The notes under the pieces: generated by a model
The model's database searches: none
Told to the model about the DNA's origin: nothing
What the model saw: only the letters and a program-made list of their open reading frames with translations
Position numbers and translations under genes: made by a program
Part shown: piece after piece, positions 37,852 to 47,525 of the stretch
Numbering within the stretch: position 1 is the first letter of the stretch
How the letters are laid out: every line of letters starts with the position of its first letter
DNA from: CAVUCE01 sp963739985
GTDB taxonomy: Bacteria; Bacteroidota; Ignavibacteria; Ignavibacteriales; Ignavibacteriaceae
NCBI GenBank assembly: GCA_963739985.1
Contig: CAVUCE010000022.1
Location: 248,001-312,000, forward strand
Direction of reading: 5' to 3'
Length of the DNA: 64,000 nt

Positions 37852-39378
37852 CTATTTCATTCCTACACTCTGAGAAGAAGGTAGAACATTTTCTATAATT
37901 TTATTGACTGATTTATCAGAAACTTTCAAAAAAGTACTTGGATAAATACCAATCCAAATTATAAAAATGAAGATAGGAATTAGAACAAATATTTCTCGTT
38001 TGTTCATGTCTTTCAAATCGTTCAGCTTTGGATTCTTCACTTCCCCAAATACAACTCTTTGATACATCCATAATAAATATACAGCTGCAAAAATAACCCC
38101 ACTTGCAGCAAATACGGTAAACCACCAGCTATCTAACACAGGTGATTTAAAAGAGCCTAGAAGAATTAAAAACTCGCCTACAAACCCGTTTAATCCGGGC
38201 AACCCAATTGATGATAAAGAAGCAAACAATAAAAAGAATGCATAAAATGGAACTATTTTAGCAATACCGCCATAATATGATATTTCTCTTGTATGAGTTC
38301 TTTCATAAATAATTCCTACTAAAAGGAATAATGCTCCGGTCGAAAGACCATGATTTACCATCTGAATTACTGCACCTTGAGCAGCTTCTTGCGTTAAAGC
38401 AAAAATTCCGAGAACAACAAAGCCCAAATGCGCGACCGATGAATAAGCAACTAGCTTCTTCATATCTTTTTGTACCATCGCAACCAATGCGCCGTATATT
38501 ATTCCTATTACTGCAAGGGTAGAGATATAAGGAGCAAAGTGAATGCTTGCTTGCGGAAACAGCGGTAAACAGAATCTTAATAAACCGTAAGTTCCCATTT
38601 TCAACAAAACACCTGCAAGAATGACAGAACCCGCAGTTGGCGCTTGAACGTGTGCATCGGGGAGCCAGGTATGAAATGGGAAAAGCGGAACCTTGATTGC
38701 AAAACTAAATGCAAAAGCCAAGAACATCCAATTTTGAATATTAGATTGAACTGTTGGTCCTATTTTATAAAGTTCTTGTAAATCTGTGGTAAAATGCCCT
38801 AATGGAGCCGATGAATAAACGGCAAGCCAAATAATTGCAACAAGCATTAACAAACTGCCGAACATTGTATAAATGAAAAATTTTACCGACGCATAAATTC
38901 TTCTTTCGCCACCCCAAATACCAATAATAAAGTACATCGGGATAAGCATTGCTTCCCAAAAAATGTAGAATAAGAAAAGATCGAGTGAAATAAATACACC
39001 GAGCATTCCGACTTCAAGAAAGATCATAAAGAATGTAAATTCTTTAACTTTTTTATTAATGGATGACCAGCTTGAAATAAGAGTTAACGGAGTTAGAAAG
39101 GTTGTAAGTAAAACCAAAAGAAGAGAAATTCCATCTATACCAACATGATAGCTTATATGCAGGTTATCAATCCAGCTAAATTGATTCTGGAATTGAAAGC
39201 CAGAATTACTTGGATCGAAATTAAAATATAGAACTAATGAAATTATAAATGTTAAGACGGAAACGAAAAGACCGAAATAACGTATTGCATTTTCTTTACT
39301 TTTCCCTATGAAGAGAAGGATCAATCCTCCAAACAAAGGCACGAATAATAAGTAGTTTAATAAATTACTATTTTCCAT
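37852..39378 (-). CDS. nuoM: NADH-quinone oxidoreductase subunit M
   Basis: A proton-pumping, antiporter-like subunit of complex I. FYIFWEAMLIPMYFIIGIWG holds the TM5 Glu, FAIKVPLFPFHTWLPDAHVQ the conserved Lys, His and Asp of TM7-8, and KLVAYSSVAHLGFVVLG the TM10 region. The 508-residue length is normal. It starts four bases after nuoL stops. Confidence 0.96.
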   Translation of the reverse strand: MENSNLLNYLLFVPLFGGLILLFIGKSKENAIRYFGLFVSVLTFIISLVLYFNFDPSNSGFQFQNQFSWIDNLHISYHVGIDGISLLLVLLTTFLTPLTLISSWSSINKKVKEFTFFMIFLEVGMLGVFISLDLFLFYIFWEAMLIPMYFIIGIWGGERRIYASVKFFIYTMFGSLLMLVAIIWLAVYSSAPLGHFTTDLQELYKIGPTVQSNIQNWMFLAFAFSFAIKVPLFPFHTWLPDAHVQAPTAGSVILAGVLLKMGTYGLLRFCLPLFPQASIHFAPYISTLAVIGIIYGALVAMVQKDMKKLVAYSSVAHLGFVVLGIFALTQEAAQGAVIQMVNHGLSTGALFLLVGIIYERTHTREISYYGGIAKIVPFYAFFLLFASLSSIGLPGLNGFVGEFLILLGSFKSPVLDSWWFTVFAASGVIFAAVYLLWMYQRVVFGEVKNPKLNDLKDMNKREIFVLIPIFIFIIWIGIYPSTFLKVSDKSVNKIIENVLPSSQSVGMK

Positions 39379-39381
39379 ATT

Positions 39382-41319
39382 TTATAAACTCAGAATAATC
39401 CAGAATAAAGCAATTACAATTCCGAGCATCATTACAAGAGCATAACTCTGTGCGACACCGTTTTGTAATTTTCTTATGTTTTTAGAAATTGATTGAATTA
39501 CTGCGGCTGTTCCGTTTACAGCTCCGTCTATAATTTTTGCATCTGCAATTTTCCATAAAAATGATTCGGAACCTTTTACGATAGGATTAATAACACTCGC
39601 ATCGTAAGCTTCATCCACAAAATATTTATTTAACAAAAGATTATATAAACCGCTGAATTTCTTACTGTAATTAACTGCAATTTGATTATTTTGAAGATAA
39701 ATATACCTTGCATACCAAATAGCTGCTACAGCACCCACAACAGTAATTGACATAAATAAAATTTCTTCAATGTGTGAATGACCGCCGTATTGAACTAATC
39801 TAGCTTGTGCATTCTTAAAAACCGGTTCTAGCCAATTACTAAATTGATTGCCGCCTTCACCAGAAAATAGTTCAGGAATGCCAATAAAACCACCAACCGC
39901 TGCTAAAACTGCTAAAATCATTAATGGTACTGTCATTAAAGCCGGAGATTCATGAGGGTGCTTATCATGCCCGAATCTTTCTTTTCCTTCAAAAGTAAGA
40001 TAAACCAATCGGAACATATAAAACGCTGTTAACAGTGCTGTAAATGCACCTACAAACCAATAGATAAAATTACCGTTTGCAAAAGATTCCCATAAAATTT
40101 CGTCCTTACTAAAAAATCCGGAGAATGGAGGAATGCCTGAAATTGCTAAAGAAGCAATTAAAAATGTCATATAAGTTTTTGGCATATACTTCTTTAAGCC
40201 ACCCATTTTTTGGATATTTTGTTCTTCGTGCATTGCATGAATTACTGAACCGGCACCAAGGAATAGTAGTGCTTTGAAAAATGCGTGAGTCATAACGTGA
40301 AAAATTCCCGCAGAGAAAGCACCGACACCGAGCGCCATAAACATATATCCAAGCTGGCTAACAGTTGAATATGCAAGGACTTTTTTAATATCATTTTGTA
40401 CTATGCCAATAGTAGCCGCAAAGAAAGCAGTTAATGTACCAACAATAGCAACTACCATCATTATTGTTGGAGCTGAAGCATATATAATTGAACATCGAGC
40501 AACCATATAAACGCCGGCTGTAACCATAGTTGCAGCATGAATAAGAGCAGAAACAGGCGTCGGACCAGCCATTGCATCCGGAAGCCAGATGTATAAAGGA
40601 ATTTGAGCCGACTTTCCGGTAGCGCCAATGAATAAGAAAAGTGCTATAAAATTAAAAACATATGTGGGAACATTAAAAGCTGCCGCTCTACTAAAAACCT
40701 CTGTAAAATTAAGACTTCCGAATGTCATATAAATCAAAAACATTCCAAGTAAAAACCCAAAATCACCAATTCTGTTAACAATGAAAGCTTTCTTTGCAGC
40801 ATCTCCGGTAGTTCCCTTTTCAAATTTCTTATCGTACCAGAATCCAATCAATAAATAAGAACAAAGGCCAACACCTTCCCAACCCAAGAAAAGAAGAACA
40901 AAGTTATCGGCCATAATTAAATTCATCATCGCAAAGATGAAAAGATTTAAATAAGCAAAGAATCTCCAGAAACTCTTATCTCCGTGCATATAACCGATTG
41001 AGTATACATGGATAACAAAACCAACTCCGGTTACAATAAGAGCCATTGTTAAGGATAATTGATCAACTTGGTAAGCAATATTTACATTTAATCCACCAAC
41101 ATGCAGCCATGTAAACAAATTAACTATTGTTTGCCTGTGATCTACGGGAAGAGAAAGAGTTTGGAAAAATGCGCCGAGCACAATCAGAAAAGATAATCCA
41201 ATTGTACTGCTTCCGATTATTCCGATTATTTTTTCATTCTTGATTTTACTTCCGAAAAGGCCGTTAAATAAAAAGCCTAATAAAGGAAGAAGAACTGTCA
41301 AGTAAATTAAATGAGTCAT
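39382..41319 (-). CDS. nuoL: NADH-quinone oxidoreductase subunit L
   Basis: The distal pump subunit with the long lateral helix of complex I. FLGWEGVGLCSYLLIGFW, TGKSAQIPLYIWLPDAMAGP and LAYSTVSQLGYMFMALG are the key-residue blocks, with the Lys in the second and the GPTPVSALIHAATMV helix following. The 645-residue length includes the C-terminal lateral helix and last membrane anchor. A gap of 99 bases separates it from nuoK. Confidence 0.97.
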   Translation of the reverse strand: MTHLIYLTVLLPLLGFLFNGLFGSKIKNEKIIGIIGSSTIGLSFLIVLGAFFQTLSLPVDHRQTIVNLFTWLHVGGLNVNIAYQVDQLSLTMALIVTGVGFVIHVYSIGYMHGDKSFWRFFAYLNLFIFAMMNLIMADNFVLLFLGWEGVGLCSYLLIGFWYDKKFEKGTTGDAAKKAFIVNRIGDFGFLLGMFLIYMTFGSLNFTEVFSRAAAFNVPTYVFNFIALFLFIGATGKSAQIPLYIWLPDAMAGPTPVSALIHAATMVTAGVYMVARCSIIYASAPTIMMVVAIVGTLTAFFAATIGIVQNDIKKVLAYSTVSQLGYMFMALGVGAFSAGIFHVMTHAFFKALLFLGAGSVIHAMHEEQNIQKMGGLKKYMPKTYMTFLIASLAISGIPPFSGFFSKDEILWESFANGNFIYWFVGAFTALLTAFYMFRLVYLTFEGKERFGHDKHPHESPALMTVPLMILAVLAAVGGFIGIPELFSGEGGNQFSNWLEPVFKNAQARLVQYGGHSHIEEILFMSITVVGAVAAIWYARYIYLQNNQIAVNYSKKFSGLYNLLLNKYFVDEAYDASVINPIVKGSESFLWKIADAKIIDGAVNGTAAVIQSISKNIRKLQNGVAQSYALVMMLGIVIALFWIILSL

Positions 41320-41418
41320 AAAACTTTAAGTTCTGAATAATTTCAAAATTCAATTAACTCGAAAACACTTAGTAAATATCAAACTATGTTTAATTTTTTA
41401 TTTAATGTTTTTAAGTAA

Positions 41419-41724
41419 TTACCATTTTAGAATATTGATCTCATCAATATTCATTGTTAATTTATTTCTGAACATGGCAATAATAATAGCCAAACCAACA
41501 GCAGCCTCGGCTGCAGCAACCGTCATTACAAAAAATACGAAAAGTTGGCCAACTGAATTACCCATGTATGACGAGAAAGTTACCAAAGAAAGATTTGCCG
41601 AGTTAAGCATTAACTCAACAGACATGAATACTATTATTGCGTTTCTTCGAGTTAATACTCCTGCAACGCCAACAATAAACATGAATGCACTTAAAATCAA
41701 ATAGTAATTAATTGGTATAGTCAT
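41419..41724 (-). CDS. nuoK: NADH-quinone oxidoreductase subunit K
   Basis: A three-helix subunit homologous to MrpC that carries two buried glutamates on the proton path. Both are present, in FMSVELMLNSANL and AAAEAAVGLAI. The 101-residue length is exact for the family. It lies five bases after nuoJ. Confidence 0.95.
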   Translation of the reverse strand: MTIPINYYLILSAFMFIVGVAGVLTRRNAIIVFMSVELMLNSANLSLVTFSSYMGNSVGQLFVFFVMTVAAAEAAVGLAIIIAMFRNKLTMNIDEINILKW

Positions 41725-41729
41725 GATAT

Positions 41730-42242
41730 CTATTCAAATTTCTTTTTAGCTAAAACTAAAGCTCCAATTGTAGCAGCAAGCAGCAGATAGCCGGCAGCCT
41801 CAAAAGGAAGTACGTAATTCGTATATAATTCTCTACCTATGGATTCAACCGTTCCGGCTTTTACACTAGCAGCTACTCCGGCATCCCCAGTGCTAATCCC
41901 TTTGGAGAAGAAAATTAAGTAAGCCAGCTGTAAAAAGACTAATCCAGCGATAACATATGCAAAAGTCTTAACTCCCGGATGAGAATCCAATATTTTTTCT
42001 TTATCAGGTCTAAGTAGCATTATTACAAAAAGGAATAGGACCATTATGGCGCCGGCGTAAACAATAACTTCGGCAACCGCGATAAACTGAGCATTGAGCA
42101 ATAAAAATAAACCTGCCAAACCGGCAAAATTTAAAATTAAAAATAATGCACTCATAATAGCATCAGAGCGAGTAATCATCATCACAGCTGAAACAGCTGA
42201 AACGCCAGCAAATATTATGAATAAAATTAATTCTAGAGACAT
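41730..42242 (-). CDS. nuoJ: NADH-quinone oxidoreductase subunit J
   Basis: A five-helix subunit of the complex I membrane arm. AVAEVIVYAGAIMVLFLFVIML is the strongly conserved third helix; the remaining segments fit the family (170 residues). nuoA-I are not in the window, so complex I is split over at least two loci. asnS lies 48 bases upstream on the same strand. Confidence 0.93.
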   Translation of the reverse strand: MSLELILFIIFAGVSAVSAVMMITRSDAIMSALFLILNFAGLAGLFLLLNAQFIAVAEVIVYAGAIMVLFLFVIMLLRPDKEKILDSHPGVKTFAYVIAGLVFLQLAYLIFFSKGISTGDAGVAASVKAGTVESIGRELYTNYVLPFEAAGYLLLAATIGALVLAKKKFE

Positions 42243-42290
42243 TTATACATCAACTTTAGAATTGTTAAAAATTTCCGTTTAATCAATAAA

Positions 42291-43574
42291 TCAAGGAGTA
42301 TTTCTGTAAATCATTCTTGGGAATGGAATTGTTTCTCTCACATGGTCTAAACCGCAAATCCAACTTACGGTTCTTTCAATTCCCAAACCAAATCCGGAAT
42401 GAGGTACAGATCCAAATCTTCTTAAATCTAAATACCACTCAAATGCTTCCTGCGGAAGATTATGTTCTTTAATCCTCGCCAAAAGCAAATCATAATCATC
42501 TTCTCTTTGGCTGCCGCCGATAATTTCTCCGTAACCTTCAGGCGCAAGTACATCCACAGCTAATGCTAGTTTAGCATTTTCCGGGTCGCGTTTCATATAA
42601 AAGGCTTTTACTTCTGAAGGATAACGATGAACCATAACAGGACGATCATACTGACTGGATATTACGGTTTCATCTGTTGCACCTAGATCATTTCCCCATT
42701 GAAAATCGATTCCATTCTTTTTCAAAATTTCTACCGCTTCATCATAAGAAATTCTTGGAAAAGGTCGTTTTACCGATTCCAAATGAGTAATATCTCTTTC
42801 AAGAGTTTTTAATTCTTCAGGTCTATCTTTTAATACTGTTTGAACTACATATTCTAAAAATTCTTCCGCCAAATCCATATCGTCATTCAAATCGGCAAAA
42901 GCAACTTCCGGTTCCACCATCCAGAATTCTGTTAAGTGTCTTCTTGTTTTCGATTTTTCAGCTCTAAATGTTGGACCAAAATTATAAGTTTTACCTACAG
43001 CCATGGCTGCGGCTTCCGCATATAATTGTCCGGATTGCGTAAGATACGCTTTCCCTAAATCAAAGTAATCAGTTTCAAATAATGTAGAAGTTCCTTCACA
43101 GGCAGCAGGAGTTAAAATCGGTGTATCTACCAGCGTAAACCCTCTATCATCAAAGAAATCTCGAATTGCTTTAATAATTCTGTGACGAATTTTTAAAATT
43201 GCAACTTGTTTGCTTGATCTTAACCATAGGTGACGATTATCCATTAAAAATTCAATCCCATGTTCTTTGGGAGTGATTGGAAAATCATGAGTCTCGGATA
43301 TAATATTTAATCCGGTTGCGTCTAATTCGTATCCACCGGGAGATCTGGGTTCTTCTTTTACAATTCCCGTAACTTCAATTGAGGATTCTTGACCAATGTT
43401 TCCTGCAAGTTCAAATATTTCTTCCGAAACATTTCCTTTAAAGTAAACACATTGTAGATATCCGCTACCATCACGGAGAATCAAGAATTTAATTTTTCCG
43501 CTGGACCGTTTATTATACAGCCACCCTTTAAGAGTAACTTCTTTTCCTACAAATTCGCCTATATCTTTTATCAA
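42291..43574 (-). CDS. asnS: Asparaginyl-tRNA synthetase
   Basis: A class IIb synthetase. The N-terminal OB fold (VTLKGWLYNKRSSGKIKFLI) binds the anticodon. Motif 2 is YNFGPTFRAEKSKTRRHLTEF, motif 3 GFGLGIERTVSWI, and LTQSGQLYAEA and YDEAVEIL fall in place. AsnRS and AspRS share this layout; the FRAEKSKTRRHL block is the AsnRS form. The 427-residue length fits. It probably heads the transcript that continues into nuoJ. Confidence 0.94.
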   Translation of the reverse strand: MIKDIGEFVGKEVTLKGWLYNKRSSGKIKFLILRDGSGYLQCVYFKGNVSEEIFELAGNIGQESSIEVTGIVKEEPRSPGGYELDATGLNIISETHDFPITPKEHGIEFLMDNRHLWLRSSKQVAILKIRHRIIKAIRDFFDDRGFTLVDTPILTPAACEGTSTLFETDYFDLGKAYLTQSGQLYAEAAAMAVGKTYNFGPTFRAEKSKTRRHLTEFWMVEPEVAFADLNDDMDLAEEFLEYVVQTVLKDRPEELKTLERDITHLESVKRPFPRISYDEAVEILKKNGIDFQWGNDLGATDETVISSQYDRPVMVHRYPSEVKAFYMKRDPENAKLALAVDVLAPEGYGEIIGGSQREDDYDLLLARIKEHNLPQEAFEWYLDLRRFGSVPHSGFGLGIERTVSWICGLDHVRETIPFPRMIYRNTP

Positions 43575-43935
43575 ATTTAACCGTGTTTTAGTATATCAAA
43601 TTTGAAATTTAAGTTTCAAATATAAAGAGCATGCTGAATAAAAGCAAAAGAAGCATTTACATATTTTCTGATTATGGTTCATATTTGCGCGCGAACAATT
43701 CATTAAATACTCCAAGTCATTCATTTTTTAATAGAGTCAAATCACATTTCGCATATTTATTCAGAAAGAATAGTTGACAAAAACAAAATATTTTCTTAAT
43801 TATTAATGCAGAAATTAGCTTTCACCTTATTTATTTAACTTTTATTTTCTTACTTAGCTATTTAATTAAGATTCACAAGGATTTTACTTAATAATCCGGA
43901 ATTATAAAGCTGGATAATTTAATTGTGGGCAAAAA
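43575..43935. other. Intergenic stretch between asnS and glnB
   Basis: About 360 AT-rich bases between two divergent genes. Besides one candidate promoter for glnB, listed separately, I see no gene, tRNA or strong hairpin. Confidence 0.5.
43774..43802 (+). promoter_or_regulatory. Candidate sigma-70-like promoter of glnB
   Basis: TTGACA at 43774-43779, a 17-base spacer, then TAATTA at 43797-43802. It would give an untranslated leader of about 125 bases. In so AT-rich a stretch the -10 match is weak evidence; the exact -35 and spacing are what support it. Confidence 0.35.
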
Positions 43936-44274
43936 ATGAGAAAAATTGAAGCGGTAATCAGGCCGCATAAATTGGATGATATTAGGGAGGCTTTAATTGA
44001 ATCGGGAATTAAAGGAATGACAATACTCGAAGCTAGAGGTATTGGAAGACAAAAAGGCCAAACGGAAGTCTACCGCGGTTCTGAGTATCAAATTGATTTT
44101 GTTCCCAAACTGAAAATAGAAATAATTGTTACAGATGAACAGATGGACAATGCGATTAATATAATATTAGATAATGCAAAAACAGGACAAATTGGTGATG
44201 GAAAAATTTTTATTTCAACAATTGATGAAGTGATTAGAGTAAGAACCGAAGAGCTTGGAGAGAGCGCTCTTTAA
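43936..44274 (+). CDS. glnB: Nitrogen regulatory protein PII
   Basis: A trimeric sensor of 2-oxoglutarate and ATP/ADP. The 112 residues follow canonical PII: T-loop EVYRGSEYQID with Tyr51 in the uridylylation position, B-loop TGQIGDGKIFI with the ATP-binding Lys, and C-loop IRVRTEE. A gene for an unknown exported protein and then amtB follow, so it is a GlnK-type PII by context, expected to bind and close AmtB when nitrogen is plentiful. No glnD or glnA is in the window. Confidence 0.95.
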   Translation: MRKIEAVIRPHKLDDIREALIESGIKGMTILEARGIGRQKGQTEVYRGSEYQIDFVPKLKIEIIVTDEQMDNAINIILDNAKTGQIGDGKIFISTIDEVIRVRTEELGESAL

Positions 44275-44296
44275 TATATAATACATATTTAATTTC

Positions 44297-44752
44297 ATGA
44301 AAAAATTTATTTCTAAAATATTGCTTGAAAATTTAACGATTATATTATTGATCTTACTGGTGAGCTATATAAAAGTTTTCATCAATCCGGTTTTTCATAA
44401 TTTTAAATCGAATGAAAAAGTTGAATATATTTCAACTGAAAGCTTTACATCTTCAGAACTCAATTTAATTCACTGCAATTCAAACTTAGATTATAATGAA
44501 TTCGATTTAGCTCACAAAATCTTAAATGATTGTGATTTCCCTACTATATCATTAGATGACAATTTTAACGAATCTGAAAATACTAGTAATGATGAAGCTC
44601 AAAGTAATAGTAATAATTCTATAACTGAACTAACTGATTATAATAAACAGTTCAATAAATCTTTGGCTATTAAATTAGAAACATTTCATATAATTACATT
44701 CGGTAATACTTCCGGCGAATTCCACAATAAAGATAGAGACATCTACGCTTAA
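44297..44752 (+). CDS. Unknown exported or anchored protein between PII and AmtB
   Basis: No family recognised. Residues 11-34 form one hydrophobic helix after the basic start MKKFISKIL, so the rest probably sits outside the inner membrane. The body is acidic and rich in Asn, Ser and Asp (NESENTSNDEAQSNSNNS in the middle), with two Cys in the first half. It lies 22 bases after glnB and 55 before amtB on the same strand, so it likely shares their nitrogen-dependent regulation. It may be a fast-evolving lineage-specific protein. Confidence 0.6.
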   Translation: MKKFISKILLENLTIILLILLVSYIKVFINPVFHNFKSNEKVEYISTESFTSSELNLIHCNSNLDYNEFDLAHKILNDCDFPTISLDDNFNESENTSNDEAQSNSNNSITELTDYNKQFNKSLAIKLETFHIITFGNTSGEFHNKDRDIYA

Positions 44753-44807
44753 TTCTCCCCAAAATTAAAGTATCAACAAACAATATATTAACAATCAAGG
44801 AGAGATG

Positions 44808-46373
44808 ATGAAAAATCTAAACTTCATCAGGACAATGCTGTATATCAGCTTGTTTCTTACAATGCTTTCAATAGCTATACCAACAAGTAGATCTTTTGCA
44901 CAAGAAGATCCTTCAGGCACAAAAACGGGAAACGTTATGGACGTGCCTGCAGCTAAAGCCGGACAACCTACTTTAATGGAAGTTGCCGATGCAGTTGGAC
45001 ACAATAGAATTGCTATGAATATTTTGTGGACTTTATTGACAGGATTTTTAGTAATGTTTATGCAAGCCGGTTTTGCAATGGTTGAAGGCGGATTTACCAG
45101 AGCTAAAAATATAGCCCATACAATGGGAATGAATTTTATGGTTTACGGTATCGGCGTAATGGGTTTTTGGATTTGCGGCTTCGCATTGATGTTTGGAGGT
45201 GTCGGCGCAGTTGCCAATTTGGGCGGAACTCCCGGATTAGTAAGCGAACTTTCTATCAATCTATTTGGTAAAACTTTTGGATTAGCAGGATTCGCAGGCT
45301 TCTTTTTAAATAGCCGTGTTTACGACGTTGGAATTTTTACTCTTTTCCTTTTCCAAATGGTTTTCATGGATACAACAGCAACAATACCAACAGGAGCTAT
45401 GGCTGAAAGATGGAAATTTATTTCCTTCGTTATTTACGGATTTTTTATTTCAATGTTCATTTATCCTCTTTATGGTAACTGGGTTTGGGGAGGCGGATGG
45501 TTAGCTTCTCTCGGAACTAATTTTGGCTTAGGTCACGGTGCAGTTGATTTTGCCGGATCGTCTGTTGTTCATATGGTTGGTGGTGTTGCGGCACTTGCAG
45601 GCGCAATGGTTCTTGGTCCTAGAATTGGGAAATATAATAAAGATGGATCAGCTAATGCTATTCCGGGGCACAACATTCCGATGGCAATCATTGGAACATT
45701 TATTCTGGCATTCGGATGGTTTGGTTTTAACCCCGGTTCAACACTTGCCGGAACTGATTTAAGAATTGCTGTTGTTGCCACAAATACAATGCTGGCTTCA
45801 GCGAGTGGTGCTCTTGCGGCTACAGTTTATATGTGGCTTAAATTCAAAAAACCGGATCCAAGTATGATGGCAAACGGAATGCTCGCCGGATTAGTTGCAA
45901 TAACTGCTCCTTGTGCTTTTGTAACCGCACCGGCAGCTGTATTAATTGGCGCAATAGCAGGCGTTTTAGTTGTACTTGCTGTTTTCTTTATCGATCAAAA
46001 ATTAAAAATTGACGATCCGGTTGGCGCTGTTGCTGTTCACGGTGTAAACGGCTTCTGGGGAATTTTAGCTCTTGGATTATTTGCAGATGGAACATACGGA
46101 GATGGCTGGAATGGCGTTTCCGGAACTGTAAGAGGCCTATTCTACGGCGATCCCAGCCAGTTTTTAGCCGAGTTAATTGCCGGAATAGTTTGCTTTGTTT
46201 TTGTTTTCGCAACTATGTACGGATTCTTCAAACTTTGCGATAAAGTAATTGGAATTAGAGTTTCAGCTAAAGATGAAGTTGAGGGACTTGATATGCCTGA
46301 AATGGGAATTAAAGGCTATGAGGAAGGAGCAGCTTCAACAATTGAATATGCACCAGCAATCGAAAGAACATAA
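44808..46373 (+). CDS. amtB: Ammonium transporter with signal peptide
   Basis: An Amt/MEP/Rh channel. After a cleavable-looking leader (to RSFAQ, about residue 28) and a short periplasmic segment come 11 helices. DFAGSSVVHMVGG carries the first pore His and the conserved Asp, AVAVHGVNGFWGILALGLFA the second His, and MQAGFAMVEGGF the phenylalanine-gate region. It is about 100 residues longer than E. coli AmtB, from the leader, a loop near residue 150 and the C-terminus. Two ATGs stand in tandem; AAGGAG lies five bases before the second (44808), which I prefer. It is third in the PII cassette. Confidence 0.94.
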   Translation: MKNLNFIRTMLYISLFLTMLSIAIPTSRSFAQEDPSGTKTGNVMDVPAAKAGQPTLMEVADAVGHNRIAMNILWTLLTGFLVMFMQAGFAMVEGGFTRAKNIAHTMGMNFMVYGIGVMGFWICGFALMFGGVGAVANLGGTPGLVSELSINLFGKTFGLAGFAGFFLNSRVYDVGIFTLFLFQMVFMDTTATIPTGAMAERWKFISFVIYGFFISMFIYPLYGNWVWGGGWLASLGTNFGLGHGAVDFAGSSVVHMVGGVAALAGAMVLGPRIGKYNKDGSANAIPGHNIPMAIIGTFILAFGWFGFNPGSTLAGTDLRIAVVATNTMLASASGALAATVYMWLKFKKPDPSMMANGMLAGLVAITAPCAFVTAPAAVLIGAIAGVLVVLAVFFIDQKLKIDDPVGAVAVHGVNGFWGILALGLFADGTYGDGWNGVSGTVRGLFYGDPSQFLAELIAGIVCFVFVFATMYGFFKLCDKVIGIRVSAKDEVEGLDMPEMGIKGYEEGAASTIEYAPAIERT

Positions 46374-46408
46374 AACTATCTCCTCCTTGTTGTAATATAA
46401 CAACAAAC

Positions 46409-46445
46409 AATTCCGGGATTCACAGAAATGTGCAATTCCGGAATT
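46409..46445 (+). terminator. Terminator of amtB
   Basis: AATTCCGG (46409-46416) pairs with CCGGAATT (46438-46445), with a second CACA-GAAA-TGTG hairpin inside. TTTTATTTTTTT follows on the plus strand. The T tract runs into the last codons of the convergent carboxypeptidase gene. Confidence 0.85.
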
Positions 46446-47246
46446 TTATTTTTTTATCTCCCAATGCCAATGCCACGGTTCAAAAGCAACTCCCCATCTA
46501 TTATTTTTAGGATACGATAAATAAAAATTATATTTATTTGCATTTTGAATCATCCATGCATATTCCGGAAGTTTTACAAAATCCTCAGCTGTTTGTCCAT
46601 TACTAAATCCGTTTATTCCGTCTGCGTTTGTAAAATCAATTGCGTTATTAACAGGATCTCCATGCTGACTGTAACCTGGCATTGCAATCCACTTTGCATT
46701 TTCTTTTAATGAGAATTTATTTCCCGGTAAATAATGTAAAAATAAATACGCTTGTCTTCCCGGCGATCGGTATCCGCTATCTATATATAATGTTTTCCCT
46801 ATATCGATTTTCATCTGATTTACCATCTTCTGATAATCCAAATATGAGTGCTTCGGACAAAATTGTACTCCCGTTTCTCTAGAATCGGTAGATTTTCCAA
46901 GTTTTACAGATTGAATTTTAACTAAGTCATTCGGCTTCCCTTTTGAATAAAACGGACCTTTAAATCCCAGCTCTTTCGGATTTATGGCAAAAATTCTATC
47001 TGCAAGATTCCTTTGAATAAAATTCAATGAATTCATTAAAGAATCATAGTCAATAATTACACGTTCATCTTTTGGTAATTTATTTATTTTTTTCTCAAAA
47101 GTATTTGCGATACTCTGTGCAACATATTCTTGAACATAATTCAGCCGTTCATAATTAGGCTTTTCATAAAAACGATAAATTGAAATTCCGCCAACTACTA
47201 AAATCGGAATAATTATTACTGCGAGAATTATTTCAAGTTTTTTCAT
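46446..47246 (-). CDS. VanY-type D,D-carboxypeptidase family protein
   Basis: A peptidase M15 (VanY/DacY) protein that trims D-Ala-D-Ala-type stem ends or a related peptidoglycan bond. A membrane anchor spans residues 7-25. The catalytic domain has DSGYRSPGRQAYLF, then SQHGDPVNNAIDF with the zinc-binding His and Asp, and EPWHWHWE with the catalytic Glu and third zinc ligand. The 266-residue length is typical. No resistance genes surround it, so a housekeeping wall role is more likely than vancomycin resistance. Confidence 0.88.
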   Translation of the reverse strand: MKKLEIILAVIIIPILVVGGISIYRFYEKPNYERLNYVQEYVAQSIANTFEKKINKLPKDERVIIDYDSLMNSLNFIQRNLADRIFAINPKELGFKGPFYSKGKPNDLVKIQSVKLGKSTDSRETGVQFCPKHSYLDYQKMVNQMKIDIGKTLYIDSGYRSPGRQAYLFLHYLPGNKFSLKENAKWIAMPGYSQHGDPVNNAIDFTNADGINGFSNGQTAEDFVKLPEYAWMIQNANKYNFYLSYPKNNRWGVAFEPWHWHWEIKK

Positions 47247-47485
47247 TTTGTCCTATAATTACTTTTTGCCGGCAAAGATAGTTAAATAGTTAATGTATCA
47301 CAATTTCATACATAACATCATATATGTATAAAAACTTGATGAAAATGATTTGCAAATTAAAAAGCATTTTTCCACTCATGACAATTATTGCTAATAAAAT
47401 CCCATATAAGAGAATCAAATATTAAAATATTTGTGATATTAGCTAGTTTATGCAATTTGTTAAGGTTTCAACATTGGCATTTATA

Positions 47486-47512
47486 TTGACAATGAGGTAT
47501 TGTTGCTATAAC
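47486..47512 (+). promoter_or_regulatory. Candidate promoter of the copper island
   Basis: TTGACA at 47486-47491 and TATAAC at 47507-47512, preceded by TGC as in an extended -10. The 15-base spacer is short, and transcription would start within about ten bases of the next ATG, so the message would be nearly leaderless. Weak but the best candidate upstream of the first gene of the island. Confidence 0.3.
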
Positions 47513-47525
47513 TTAATACTGAATT

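Noticed and set aside
46446..47246. Vancomycin-resistance function for the VanY-like protein
   Set aside because: No vanH, vanA, vanX or VanRS genes are nearby, and the organism appears Gram-negative. The distant VanZ-like gene is unlinked.
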